DNA of 64,000 nucleotides from G963704535 sp963704535 (GCA_963704535.1 OY969916.1:1302001-1366000); one strand, 5' to 3'. Shown: positions 1-9,044, counted from the stretch's first letter. The notes: generated by a model not told the origin, from the letters alone. Numbers and translations are program-made.

Positions 1-360
1 ATTGGGTGTGCCGGGGCGGTTGCGAAACACGACGGTGCTGATGCGCGCGGTGGTTGTGCCCCCAGTCTGCTGCCACTCCTCGTAGGTCGCGACCAGGAGG
101 TCGCCGCTCTGGCAGCGCAACTGGGCCCGCTCGATCCACATCCGCCAGCCGGGGCGACTGCCATGGGCCGCGCGCAGTTGGGTCAGCAACACCTGGCGTG
201 GAATGATCTCGCCCGCCGGCGTGATCAGCAGCATGGCAGCATCTGTAGTGTCCGTCAGACGGGCAAAGGCGGCGTCCATCGCCGGCAGCGTACCGTCAAG
301 CCAGCCCTGAAAGAACTCGTGCAGCTCGACAATCTCGGCGTGCCAGGCTTCAAGTGTCAT
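1..360 (-). CDS. NTF2-like (SnoaL/DUF4440-type) protein, C-terminus cut by window edge
   Basis: The minus strand is open from an ATG at 360 to the window edge, giving 120 residues starting MTLEAWHAEIVELHEFFQG. Short amphipathic N-terminal helices, then LLITPAGEIIPR and a beta-rich stretch (WIERAQLRC, LLVATYEEWQ, ARISTVVFRNR) fit the cone-shaped NTF2/DUF4440 fold, a small soluble domain that binds or isomerises small ligands. No catalytic residues can be assigned because the end is missing. A transposase remnant starts about 60 bp upstream of its start codon, so its promoter may have been replaced. The family call rests on pattern only; the reading frame itself is convincing. Confidence 0.6.
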   Translation of the reverse strand, partial: MTLEAWHAEIVELHEFFQGWLDGTLPAMDAAFARLTDTTDAAMLLITPAGEIIPRQVLLTQLRAAHGSRPGWRMWIERAQLRCQSGDLLVATYEEWQQTGGTTTARISTVVFRNRPGTPN

Positions 361-419
361 GGAGTGTATCCCTTCGGAGATCAGTTTCATAGAGCATCTG
401 GCGATGGGAATCGGGATGG

Positions 420-715
420 ATGCTGGATGCGATCACCCAGGCAATCCATCCCACATCAACTCTCCTGACCGCCCCACCTGCCACCACCGCTGTGACCCTA
501 CCCTTGGTCACCGACCATGCCCTGCTGGTGCTGCTGGGCAAGTTCGCCCAGCACCTGGGCCTCGTGCGCTTGCTGCAGGCGGTCGCCCTCCCTCAAAAGA
601 CCCGCGACCATCGCCCGCAGACCAAACTGATCCAGTTCCTGGTCGGCATCCTGGCCGGGCTGGACTACTTGCAGGATTTCAACCTCGGCCCGCGCATGTG
701 CAGAGTGGCAGTGCC
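420..715 (+). pseudogene. Transposase N-terminal fragment
   Basis: The frame encodes DHALLVLLGKFAQHLGLV followed by KTRDHRPQTKLIQFLVGI and a LAGLDYLQDFN segment, the typical helical N-terminal region of a DDE transposase in which a short domain precedes the catalytic core. After about 100 residues the similarity stops and the frame runs antisense into the 3' end of the neighbouring oxidoreductase gene, so the DDE core is absent. The insertion end coincides with the last codons of that oxidoreductase, whose C-terminal residues (CTCAGRG) are therefore probably encoded by transposon DNA. Family assignment within transposases is uncertain. Confidence 0.5.
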
Positions 716-1830
716 ACCGGCTGACCGCCGGCCTCGGCCGATTGACGGAGCGCCAGAATGAGCTCCTGATCCAGCCGACCCTGCAGCGGACCATAGCTCG
801 GCGGCGTGTTCGTGCGCACGGCCACGACCAGGCTCATGATACAGCCGGCCACCCCGATCTCGTCGTCGTGCCACTGCGGCGTGACGCCGGGCACGGCCTG
901 TAGGAACGGGGTGTCCCAACGCACAATTGGCATGTCGGGGTCGCCGGTGTGAGCGACCATCGCCACCAGCGCGCCACCGTCGACACGCTCCCAGCGCCGC
1001 TCGACGCTGATGAAGCGTGGGGCCTCGCCGCCTGCGGCCAGCAGCGACAGCTGCTCCTGGACGGAGAGGCCCACGCCGATGCTGACCCCCATGCCCTTTT
1101 CGGCCAGGAAGCGACTGCTGCGCCACCAGCGCAGCGGCGAGTCGTAGCCGACGTTCGTCCAGTGGAAGATCCCCAGTCGCCCAGCCTCGAACGTGATGAT
1201 TCCATGTTCCTGGGCCTCCTCGCGTGCCTCGTGGTTGTCGGCCAGGCGCGAGTAGTACGGCGCGAGGGGGTAGCGCTCCACCAGGCCGGTCACGCTGAGC
1301 GGCCGCGCGTCAAAGCCCAGGTAGCTGCGCATCACGCTCATGCCGTGGTAGCCGTGCCCGGCGAAGTCATTGAACGAGCTATAGACCGTGCCGAAAAGGC
1401 CGGATCGGATCAGCGCTAGCTTGAGCTGCTCGAGCGGCCGGCGGTGGAACTGCTCGGCCACCTCGACAAACCGCCCACGTGTGCTTGCGGCAGCGATGAT
1501 CGCGTCGGCCTCGCGCAGATCGTGGGCGATCGGCGTCTCGACCAGCACATGTAGCCCGTGCTCAATCGCCATCAGGCCAACCTGCCCGTTCGCGCCGTAG
1601 CTCACGCTCACGATGCCGATCTGTGGGGCAGTCTCGCGGATCAGGCGGTCGATATCAGTGTAGGCTGGCACGCCGAGGCTGGCGCCCAGCCGCTGCGCGC
1701 TCGCGTCGCTGCGCCCCCACACCGCCACTAGCTCGATGCCGGGCAGTGCCTTGAGGATCGGGCCATACATGCCGAGCGAGCGCCGCGATGTGCCGATGAT
1801 CGCGACGCGGGTTGGTTCTTGTTGAGTCAT
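679..1830 (-). CDS. Gfo/Idh/MocA-family protein with altered EKP motif
   Basis: 383 residues from the ATG at 1830 (MTQQEPTRVAIIG); an upstream in-frame extension is antisense to nothing conserved and is rejected. Residues 8-40 form the NAD(P)-binding Rossmann beta-alpha-beta unit (VAIIGTSRRSLG), followed by the usual second beta-alpha segments and a C-terminal alpha/beta sheet domain. In this family an EKP motif supplies the catalytic lysine near residue 95; here the matching segment reads VLVETPIAHD, so lysine is replaced by threonine. It may bind a dinucleotide or sugar without dehydrogenase activity, or act with another residue. It follows the truncated XRE gene in the same direction. The last few residues look transposon-derived. 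Confidence 0.75.
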   Translation of the reverse strand: MTQQEPTRVAIIGTSRRSLGMYGPILKALPGIELVAVWGRSDASAQRLGASLGVPAYTDIDRLIRETAPQIGIVSVSYGANGQVGLMAIEHGLHVLVETPIAHDLREADAIIAAASTRGRFVEVAEQFHRRPLEQLKLALIRSGLFGTVYSSFNDFAGHGYHGMSVMRSYLGFDARPLSVTGLVERYPLAPYYSRLADNHEAREEAQEHGIITFEAGRLGIFHWTNVGYDSPLRWWRSSRFLAEKGMGVSIGVGLSVQEQLSLLAAGGEAPRFISVERRWERVDGGALVAMVAHTGDPDMPIVRWDTPFLQAVPGVTPQWHDDEIGVAGCIMSLVVAVRTNTPPSYGPLQGRLDQELILALRQSAEAGGQPVALPLCTCAGRG

Positions 1831-1869
1831 ACGCGTGTTCCTTGTCAGCAAGAGGCGGATGGTGATCAG

Positions 1870-2329
1870 CCGGGTGTGGTTCCTCCAGCTGCCGTGCCAG
1901 GTCGGCCAGCTCGCGCGTGCGACCGACGAGCGGCGTGGGGTGGGTCGGCAGATTACTGCGGCGGATTGGCGCGACGCGTGGCCGATTGGTCTTGACTGGT
2001 GGGACGTCAGACGGCAGTTCAGGCGCGAGGACTTGAAAAATGGATTCCGGGCGAGTGATAGCTTTGAGTTGATCGACGGCAAGCTCGCCGTGGACAGATG
2101 CCAGGAAATCTGCTCGTTCCCCAGGTGGGATGTGCAAATGCTCGGCCAGCAGTGCGGCAATCTGGCTGGAGGGCCTGCGTTCCTCAGCCTCGATCTTCTG
2201 GATGGTCACCTTGGCACAGCCCACGCGATGTGCAAGCTCGGCTTGCGTGAGGTCGAGCGCTTTGCGCCGCCGCCGCACCCAGTAGCCGAACGAGGTTGGC
2301 AGATCCATCGCGCCATCCTTCTGAGGCAT
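1870..2329 (-). pseudogene. Truncated XRE-family regulator (HTH plus start of ATPase)
   Basis: From an ATG at 2329 the product begins with MPQKDGAMDLPTSFGYWV and a clear Cro/C1-type helix-turn-helix (residues 14-65, LTQAELAHRVGCAKVTIQK). A linker leads to LVGRTRELADLARQLEE, the opening of the STAND-type ATPase found in large Chloroflexota XRE-ATPase-TPR regulators. There the homology ends: the frame continues for about 70 residues antisense-free but unconserved into the next gene, and the Walker motifs and TPR part are gone. The DNA-binding domain could still be made and act as an orphan repressor. Start codon choice is supported by the repeat of the same coding start 74 bp upstream. Confidence 0.65.
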
Positions 2330-2406
2330 ACCTCACGAGCGCAGGGATAATCGCAATCGTAATCGCCGGTTGGCAGATCCATCGCGCCATCCTTCTGAGG
2401 CATACC
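2294..2406. repeat. Direct repeat pair, 39 bp, 74 bp apart
   Basis: A 39-bp segment at 2294-2332 recurs exactly at 2368-2406. Each copy carries the start codon and first eight codons of the truncated XRE gene (MPQKDGAMDLPT on the minus strand). The upstream copy starts a second, abortive reading frame. This is a local tandem duplication of the translation start region. Confidence 0.9.
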
Positions 2407-2409
2407 GCT

Positions 2410-2699
2410 CTGTGTATGGCTGGTGTATCTCCTATTGTATCACTTTAACCTACCCGCTGAGATCCTGCCTGTAGTGTAATAGCACCACACAAACAAGAAA
2501 AACCGAGTGTCGCACAAAGGCGTATCCTCCAGACCTTGAATGAGCTGACACCGGAGTTGAAGCCTGTGGCCTGGAGCACGAACTGTAAAGCATGATAAAG
2601 CCTTATCTTAGCGTATATTTTCCCGGTTTCCGTGTGATGACCCCATGATCATAAAAGACAAATTCTGCTGGAGCCAAACCGCCCAGCATAGTTAGCCGC
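2410..2699. other. Intergenic, no supported gene
   Basis: About 290 bp, more AT-rich than the neighbours. I see no open frame with coding character, no RNA gene and no convincing promoter. It probably contains debris from the insertions on both sides. Confidence 0.5.
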
Positions 2700-3231
2700 T
2701 CATGGCTCAAGAGCTGGGATAATTTCCGTGTAGTTGCCCACGGCTACGCCTTTGCGGATCATAGCACACGAGCTGCATGGCGCTTTGTCCAGGTGCTGGG
2801 CGTTCCGGCACGAGTGGCATCCAGTAATCGGGTAACGACGAGGCCCATGTGTCGAGGCGATAGACCAGCGTTCCCTCCGCGATGGGTTGTTGATTTCCGC
2901 CTTCGCGCTGTCGCCGGCTTGATACGCCTCGTTGCGGTTGAGTGGCTTACCAGATTGAGACTCCACAATATGCTCGACCGCCCAGGCGAGGTTTGCCATC
3001 TCGTCCCTCAACAGATGTACATCCTCGAGTGGCGAACTGGCAAGATGCTGGCCTAAAACCGGCGGCAAAAACAGGGTCGACGAGGGCAATGTCGCTTTGG
3101 AAGCCGGCTCGTTCGACAGTGCAAACATGCGCCAATGTTCATCTGCGCGATGTCGGGCGGCAGCTCGCCGTGGAACAGGGGATACAGCACCTGCGTGGCG
3201 TTCGTGTCGTCTTTAACGTCTACTGGGGTTC
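2700..3231 (-). pseudogene. Remnant of a large protein of unknown function
   Basis: Two frames on the minus strand carry neighbouring pieces of one ancestral product: TPVDVKDDTNATQVLYPLFH with GELPPDIAQMN (about 3231-3140), then TLFLPPVLGQHLASSPLEDV with LRDEMANLAWAVEHIVES and GKPLNRNEAYQA (about 3100-2930). The LRDEMANLAWAVE stretch is a recurrent signature of large uncharacterised bacterial proteins, but I cannot name the family safely. At least one frameshift separates the pieces and the 3' part up to 2700 is unconserved. It directly abuts the collapsed RHS gene. Confidence 0.5.
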
Positions 3232-4425
3232 GCAAGGCGCCTGAGCGCACTTTGCCCCACAGGTCGAACTCCTGGACCGGCGAGGCCACCTCGCTGGAGC
3301 TGGTGGTCAGGCCGACCGAACCCAGGTGGTCGCCGTGCAGGTACACCGGCGCGTTGTTGCCCCGCGCATCGCCACCGCCGGGCCAAGGTGTTGACCTGCC
3401 AGCCCTGGAGCGAGGGAATAAAGGTCGCGGATGCCGGAGGAGCCGTCGATGAGCTGCCAGGGGCTGAAGTGATCGACGGTCGCGCTGACGGTCTGGGTGG
3501 CGTAGTCGATGGTCGAGGGCACCGGCACCCAGCGGGCTTGCTGCTCGTCGAACCAGGCCAGGGTCAAATTACCTTCGGCGATGCGCAGGGCCTGGAGCTG
3601 CTGGGTGGTGTAGGCGACGCTGATCGTCAGCGGGGCGTCGAAGAGGTGGACGGCGGCGCCGCTGACGTCGGCGGCGTCAAGGTAGAAGGTGCCTAGGCCG
3701 CGCTTGAAGCCGGCGATGGCCGGGTGGATGGGCGTCCCGCGGGCGAGCAGATCGGGCAGTTTGTCGGCCAGCGGGGTATACTGGAGCGTGAGGCGGCGGC
3801 GGTGCGCCTGCGCGGGGACACGCACGACCACCCAGCCGTCGCGGCTGTGCAGCTCGGCAGCGGCGCCGGGGATGAAGTCGGCGCGGGCCGGGCCGCGCTC
3901 ACGCGGGCTGACTGGGGCGCCGCCGTGGCCCAGCACCGGCTGGCCGAGGCCGCTGGCGGTCGCTTGTGGGGCCAGCAGGAGTGCGGCGCCGAGCGGCATA
4001 CTCGGAAGGCTCAACGTTGCGGTGACAATCGTCTCGGCGTGACCGTTCAAATGCCCGATCGTCCAGCGCCAGCCTTGTGTCGGACCACTATAACCAGGGC
4101 CAGGAAGTGCCAGCGCGCCCGCCGGCACAGGCATGGTGACTTCCAGGTCGTCGGCAGGATCAGGGGCGGCATTGGCGACTGTCAGCGTGATCGTGGTCGT
4201 CTCGCCGACGGCCAGCTCAGGGGCGACGTCGCTCTCAAGCGCCAGTGCCGGCAGGTGCGGATCGGGCGCTTCCTGGAGCGGCGGGGCGCTGAGTTCGAGC
4301 GGCAGGGCGACCACGGCCGCGCCGGACAGCCAGCCAAGCACCAGCACCACGGCCGCACCGAGCAGCCAGCCAAGCGCCAGCACCACACTGAGCATGATCG
4401 CGTGACGACGGTAGAGCACGGGCAT
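3232..4425 (-). pseudogene. Collapsed RHS/YD-repeat surface protein gene
   Basis: The start is an ATG at 4425 (MPVLYRRHAIMLSVVLALGW) with a good GGAGG ribosome site; a signal/transmembrane segment is followed by beta-sandwich sequence (TTTITLTVANAAPDPADDLE) and a domain ending in VDHFSPWQLIDG. At about 3430 the frame breaks: the expected continuation FIPSLQGWQVNTL, seen at the head of RHS/YD proteins, is read in another frame. The whole YD-repeat middle is deleted and the next recognisable piece is the RHS-core motif YLHGDHLGSVGLTT with FDLWGKVRSGAL (3346-3232) in a third frame. An intact paralogue-like protein lies at 21781-28131. Confidence 0.75.
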
Positions 4426-4555
4426 GAGCGAGCCTCCTTCAAATGGCGCAGCCGCCAGATACACCCCACGATGTAGTATGCGACTTTGGACAGCGGGCTG
4501 TATCGATTAGACCATGCGCGTGACGGCAACACAATCCGGCTTGGTGATACAATTT

Positions 4556-4589
4556 GCGATATAATGAGCGGTATAAACGGCGATATAAT
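4556..4589. promoter_or_regulatory. Repeated GCGATATAAT boxes upstream of the XRE-STAND gene
   Basis: The ten-base word GCGATATAAT occurs at about 4556-4565 and again at 4580-4589, 24 bp apart, in the AT-rich leader about 100 bp before the gene at 4686. Each copy contains a consensus -10 hexamer TATAAT, but no good -35 lies 17 bp upstream of either. They may be alternative promoters or a two-site operator for the gene's own helix-turn-helix. Low certainty. Confidence 0.35.
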
Positions 4590-4685
4590 CAAAAACTGCG
4601 GCGCCCACTGCCAAGCCGGGGCTGCCGGATGACGCGGGTCGCTCAGTCTTGACCACACATTCCTACACGCGCGGAGCAAACTGGC

Positions 4686-7600
4686 ATGGACCAAGCCTCA
4701 TTCGGTAGCCAACTCAAGCGCTACCGTAAGCCACTCGACCTGACCCAAGCGGACCTGGCCCACCGGCTGGGATGCTCGACGATCACTCTTCGGAAGTGGG
4801 AAGCCGATGCGCTGCGACCCTCGCGCGAGCTGGTGGAGCGGCTCGCGGATTTGTTGGGGTTGGCGCCAGCCGAGCGTGTGGCGTTTATCAGGGCCGGGCG
4901 CTGGACCCTGATAAACACCGCCGGGCCAGAGATCCAGAACCCATACAAGGGTCTGCGCGCATTCCAGGAGGCCGACGCGGCCGACTTCTTCGGGCGCGAG
5001 GCGCTGGTTCAGCGCTGCTTGGAGCGCATGGCCGAGCAGTATCCGTTGCCGGTAGTTCGTAGTCAGTTTCAAGACGTACCGAACAATCGGCCACGGACTA
5101 TCGACCCTTCGACTTCGCTCAGGACAAGCCACGGACCACAGACAACATCACGTTTCCTGGCCTTGATCGGGGCGAGCGGCAGCGGCAAATCGAGCGTGGT
5201 GCGGGCTGGGCTGATCCCGGCGCTGCGGCGCGGCGCCCTGCCCGGCTCGGAGCACTGGCTGGTGGCTGAAGTTCAGCCGGGAGCACGCCCGCTCGAAGAG
5301 CTGGAGGCCGCACTACTGCGCGTAGCCCCCCACCCACCCACCAGGCTGCTGGAGCAACTCCAGGAGAGCGACCGCGGCCTCGTACGGGCAGCCAAGCGCA
5401 TCCTGTCGGCCGACGACGGCGTCGAGCTGGTGCTGGTGCTGGATCAGTTCGAAGAGCTCTTTACCCTGGTCGAGGATCAGGCCGCCCGCACCCACCTGTT
5501 GGATAGTCTGCTCGCTGCGGCGGCCGACGAGCGCAGCCGCGTGCGGGTGATCGTGACTCTGCGCGCCGACTTCTATGATCGCCCGCTCATGCACCCAGGG
5601 TTCGGCGAACTGATTCGCGCGGGCGCCGAGCTGGTCCTGCCGCTGACGCCCGACGAACTGGAGCAGGCGATCGTCCGGCCGGCCGATCGCGCCGGGCTGG
5701 TGTGGGAGCCAGGACTCATCGCGGAGATCGTTCGCGATGTCGGCGCGCAGCCAGGCGCGCTGCCGCTGCTCCAGTATGCGCTCACCGAGCTGTTCGAGCA
5801 CCGAGCCGGGCGAGTGCTCACACGCGACGCCTACCAGGCCGGTGGTGGGGTGGCCGGCGCGCTGGCGCGCCGGGCTGAGGAGTTATATGCCGGCCTGGCT
5901 CAGTCAAGCCAGGCGGCGGCGCGGCAGTTGTTTCTGCGGCTGGTGACGCCCGGCGAAGGCGCCGAAGACACTCGGCGGCGCGTCCTGCGTTCCGAGCTGG
6001 CGACAATTGACTATCGACCATCGACCATCGACGGTTATAGCGCCGAGCCTTTGTCCTTTGTTCCTCCGCTTCGCTCAGGACAAGCTCTTCCTCCTTCATC
6101 CGTGACAGATGGTGTTATCGATATATACAGCCGCTACCGGCTGCTCACGCTCGACCACGACCCGATCACCCACGAGCCGACCGTCGAGGTGGCCCACGAG
6201 GCGCTTATCCGCGTCTGGGTGCGGCTGCGCCAGTGGCTGGATCTGAGCCGCGATGATCTGCGCCAACGGCGGCGACTGGCAAGCACGGCCGCCGAGTGGC
6301 GCGACTCTGAGCGCGATCCGAGTTTCCTTGCGTCGGGCCTGCGGCTGGAGCAACTCGCCGCCTGGGCCGCCGAGAGCACCCTGGCGCTGAGTCATGACGA
6401 GCGAACCTACCTGAGCGCCAGCCTGGCCGAGCGCGATGCGCAGTGGGAACAGGAAGACCAACGCAGGGAACGCGAAGCCGCGCGGGAGCGCCGCTCGAAG
6501 CGCATCCTGCACACGCTGGTGCTGGCGCTCTTCTTCGCGACGTTGGGCGCCCTCGCGCTGGCGGGTGTGGCGCTCAACCAGAGCGACACAGCCAGGCGCA
6601 GCGCCGCCGAGGCGCACAGCCTGGCCCTCGTATCGGGCGCGCAGGCGGCGCTGCGCGAGGGCAACACCGATCTGGCACTGGCGCTGGCGGTCGCTGCCAA
6701 TCAGGATGATCATCCAGCCGCGCAAGCGCAGCTCACCCTGGCCGAGGCCGCCTACGCACCGGGCACACGGCGCATCTTCACCGGGCATCGCAGCAGCGTG
6801 CATGGGGTCGCCTTCAGCCCCGACGGCCGAACCGCGCTCTCGGCCTCGAAGGACAAGACGCTCATCCTTTGGGATGTCGCGACCGGCCAGGACATCCGGC
6901 ACTTCAGCGGGCACAGCGATGTCGTCTGGCGGGTGGCGTTCAGCCCGGATGGCCGCAGCGCCCTCTCAGGATCGAGCGATACGACCCTGATCCTCTGGGA
7001 CATCGCGACCGGCCAGGCCATTCGGCGCTTCAGGGGACACACCGGCCCGGTCCAGGGCGTGGCCTTCAGCCCCGATGGTCGGGCCGCGCTCTCGGCCGCC
7101 GAAGATATGACCCTGATCCTGTGGGATGTCGCGACTGGCCAGATGCTGCGGCAGTTCAAGGGGCACACCGCCAAGGTCAAGGCCGTTACGTTTAGCCCCG
7201 ATGGCCGTGCAGCACTCTCCAGCTCGGAGGACACAACCTTGATCCTATGGGATGTCGCGACCGGCCAGATCATCCGTCGTTTCGGCGGACACACCGCCAC
7301 CGTGCGCGACGCGACATTCAGCTGGGATGTCGCGACCGGCCAGATCATCCGTCGTTTCGGCGGACATACCGCCACCGTGCGCGACGCGACATTCAGCCCG
7401 GATGGCCGCTTCGCGCTCTCGGCCGCCGAGGATACGACGCTGATCCTGTGGGATATCGCGACCGGCCAGGCCATTCGGCAGTTCAGGGGACACACCGGCG
7501 ATGTCAACACCGTCGCTTTCAGCCCGGATGGCCGCTTCGCGCTCTCGGGCGCCGAGGATGCGACCCTGATCCTGTGGGATATCGCGACCGGCGAGCGGGT

Positions 7601-8693
7601 TCGCACCCTCCTCGGCCATGGCGCGACCGTCACCGGCGTGGCCTTCAGCCCGGATGGGCGCGCTGCCCTCTCCAGCTCGACCGATCGTGATGTGCGCCTG
7701 TGGGAGGTCGTCAATGGCGCGGAGATTCGGACGTTCATGGGGCACAAAGATGGCGTGTGGCGCGCGATATTCAGCCCGGATGGCCAGACCATCCTCTCCG
7801 CCGCCGAGGATCTTACGCTGATGCTTTGGGATCGAGAGAGTGGGCAGTTGATACGTCAATTCATCGGACATACGAAGAAGGTGTATGGCGCGGCGTTCAG
7901 TCCCGACGGCCGGACCATCCTCTCTGGCTCGGGCGATCAAACGCTGATTTTATGGGATGCCGGGAGCGGAGTGAAACTGCGGCGCTTCGCCGGGCATACC
8001 GCCGAGGTCAAGGCCGTCGCCTTCAGCCCCGACGGCCAAACCGCGCTATCAGCCTCGCAAGATCAGACCATGATCCTATGGAACCTCACCACCGGGCAGG
8101 CCATCCGCCACTTTAGCGGGCATACGGGCGGGGTGCAAAGCGTGGCCTTCAGCCCCGATGGTCGCCTGGCACTCTCCGGCTCGGTGGACACAACGCTGAT
8201 CCTGTGGGATGTCGCGTCTGGAGAAGCCATCCGGCACTTCAGCGGGCATGCGAGCGCGGTGGAAAGCGTGGCCTTCAGCCCCGATGGTCACGCGGCGCTC
8301 TCCGGCTCGTCCGATAAAACCTTGGTGCTATGGGATGTCGAGTCCGGGGAGGCTCGCCGCTTCAGCGGGCACAATGGCGAAGTGAGAGCCGTGGCGTTCA
8401 GCCCAGATGGCCGCACGGCACTTTCAGCCTCGGCTGATCGAACCCTGATCTTATGGGATCTCGCCACTGGGGAGGCCATCCGCCGCTACAGCGGACATAG
8501 TGCGCCAGTTTGGGATGCCACCTTCAGCCCCGACGGGCAGGCTGTGCTGTCTGGCTCGCTGGATACCAGCGTGCGCTTGTGGCGTGTCGACGCGCCTGGC
8601 GATCTCATGCCCTGGACGCATACAAACCGCTATGTTCCCGACCTGAGCTGCGACCAACGCCGACTGTATCATTTGGAGACCGGGCAGTGCTAG
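4686..8693 (+). CDS. XRE-STAND NTPase-WD40 repeat protein
   Basis: 1335 residues. Order: Cro/C1 helix-turn-helix (about 5-62, LTQADLAHRLGCSTITLRKW); the nSTAND1 NTPase opening NPYKGLRAFQEADAADFFGR (about 78) with Walker A GASGSGKSS (about 162) and Walker B LVLVLDQFEELF (about 250); a winged-helix-like region; one transmembrane-like helix (about 607-630); then, from about residue 696, fourteen full WD40 repeats with GH..V..VAFSPDG and LILWD signatures plus one truncated repeat. Such proteins are ligand-sensing molecular switches; the WD40 propellers bind the partner and the STAND domain oligomerises on NTP. Two segments (residues about 118-156 and 440-480) look like in-frame insertions of interspersed repeats. 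A combined HTH and membrane helix is odd. Function beyond signalling or conflict defence is unknown. Confidence 0.88.
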   Translation: MDQASFGSQLKRYRKPLDLTQADLAHRLGCSTITLRKWEADALRPSRELVERLADLLGLAPAERVAFIRAGRWTLINTAGPEIQNPYKGLRAFQEADAADFFGREALVQRCLERMAEQYPLPVVRSQFQDVPNNRPRTIDPSTSLRTSHGPQTTSRFLALIGASGSGKSSVVRAGLIPALRRGALPGSEHWLVAEVQPGARPLEELEAALLRVAPHPPTRLLEQLQESDRGLVRAAKRILSADDGVELVLVLDQFEELFTLVEDQAARTHLLDSLLAAAADERSRVRVIVTLRADFYDRPLMHPGFGELIRAGAELVLPLTPDELEQAIVRPADRAGLVWEPGLIAEIVRDVGAQPGALPLLQYALTELFEHRAGRVLTRDAYQAGGGVAGALARRAEELYAGLAQSSQAAARQLFLRLVTPGEGAEDTRRRVLRSELATIDYRPSTIDGYSAEPLSFVPPLRSGQALPPSSVTDGVIDIYSRYRLLTLDHDPITHEPTVEVAHEALIRVWVRLRQWLDLSRDDLRQRRRLASTAAEWRDSERDPSFLASGLRLEQLAAWAAESTLALSHDERTYLSASLAERDAQWEQEDQRREREAARERRSKRILHTLVLALFFATLGALALAGVALNQSDTARRSAAEAHSLALVSGAQAALREGNTDLALALAVAANQDDHPAAQAQLTLAEAAYAPGTRRIFTGHRSSVHGVAFSPDGRTALSASKDKTLILWDVATGQDIRHFSGHSDVVWRVAFSPDGRSALSGSSDTTLILWDIATGQAIRRFRGHTGPVQGVAFSPDGRAALSAAEDMTLILWDVATGQMLRQFKGHTAKVKAVTFSPDGRAALSSSEDTTLILWDVATGQIIRRFGGHTATVRDATFSWDVATGQIIRRFGGHTATVRDATFSPDGRFALSAAEDTTLILWDIATGQAIRQFRGHTGDVNTVAFSPDGRFALSGAEDATLILWDIATGERVRTLLGHGATVTGVAFSPDGRAALSSSTDRDVRLWEVVNGAEIRTFMGHKDGVWRAIFSPDGQTILSAAEDLTLMLWDRESGQLIRQFIGHTKKVYGAAFSPDGRTILSGSGDQTLILWDAGSGVKLRRFAGHTAEVKAVAFSPDGQTALSASQDQTMILWNLTTGQAIRHFSGHTGGVQSVAFSPDGRLALSGSVDTTLILWDVASGEAIRHFSGHASAVESVAFSPDGHAALSGSSDKTLVLWDVESGEARRFSGHNGEVRAVAFSPDGRTALSASADRTLILWDLATGEAIRRYSGHSAPVWDATFSPDGQAVLSGSLDTSVRLWRVDAPGDLMPWTHTNRYVPDLSCDQRRLYHLETGQC
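5113..5129 (+). repeat. Interspersed CTTCGCTCAGGACAAGC element, copy 1
   Basis: The 17-bp word sits inside the STAND coding region within a low-complexity, Thr/Ser/Pro/Arg-rich insertion (DPSTSLRTSHGPQTTSRF) just before Walker A. The same word recurs at 6069-6085 in the same gene. Reading frame is preserved. Confidence 0.8.
6069..6085 (+). repeat. Interspersed CTTCGCTCAGGACAAGC element, copy 2
   Basis: Exact second copy of the 17-bp word, in a second low-complexity insertion of the same gene (LSFVPPLRSGQALPPSS), 3' of the NTPase core. Flanked by a short tandem CGACCATCGACCATCGAC at about 6017, another simple-repeat trace. Confidence 0.8.
7248..7397 (+). repeat. 75-bp tandem duplication inside the WD40 array
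   Basis: 7248-7322 and 7323-7397 are identical except for one base. The duplication is exactly 25 codons, so frame is kept, but it yields a partial blade (WDVATGQIIRRFGGHTATV..) rather than a full 42-residue repeat. It is young, and it leaves the propeller with fourteen full blades and one stub. Confidence 0.9.
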
Positions 8694-8699
8694 GCTGTT

Positions 8700-8950
8700 C
8701 CATAAAACAGCCGAAGTAGATAGGGGTTCGAGTAGCAAAGGTCGGTCGCAGGTCTTCGTTCAGCACTTGCCTTCGCGCTTGCAACAGGAGATCGGCGCCC
8801 TTCTTCTGAAAAGCGCATCTGCTGCTTCTTGACCATCCGCTTGCTGATCACATGATTCACCGTCGCCTCCCCGAACGCGGTTGAGATAACCTCGACGGCG
8901 ATTCTCAAACCGCCGTCGAAGAATGACGGCGATCTTATGTTTAGCATACC
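8700..8950 (-). pseudogene. Transposase 3'-end remnant
   Basis: The minus strand encodes FGEATVNHVISKRMVKKQQM followed, after a frame change, by RRAPISCCKREGKC and then a third frame. The segment NHVISKRMVKKQQMRF resembles the C-terminal part of a transposase in which (N/E)xVNxVxxKRxxKxQQMxW is followed by a Leu/Gln-rich helix. Two or more indels destroy it and no start or upstream catalytic region remains. It fills most of the gap between the WD40 gene and the beta-helix gene. Confidence 0.5.
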
Positions 8951-9004
8951 TCTCGTACCTGGATTGAAAGGGCATCGAGAGGCTACGCCTTACTGCCTCT
9001 CGAC

Positions 9005-9044
9005 GGCTGGAGGTTTTCATCCCCAGGGATGAAAACCTCCAGCC
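9005..9044. terminator. Long perfect hairpin after the beta-helix gene
   Basis: Two 19-bp perfectly complementary arms (9005-9023 and 9026-9044) separated by two bases, 16 bp beyond the stop codon of the leftward beta-helix gene. The arms contain TTTT/AAAA tracts but there is no free T-run after the stem, so it may be a terminator or a transcript-stabilising structure. Confidence 0.65.

Noticed and set aside
6752..7940. Minus-strand frames opposite the WD40 repeats
   Set aside because: Periodic sequence is an antisense reflection of the WD40 array.
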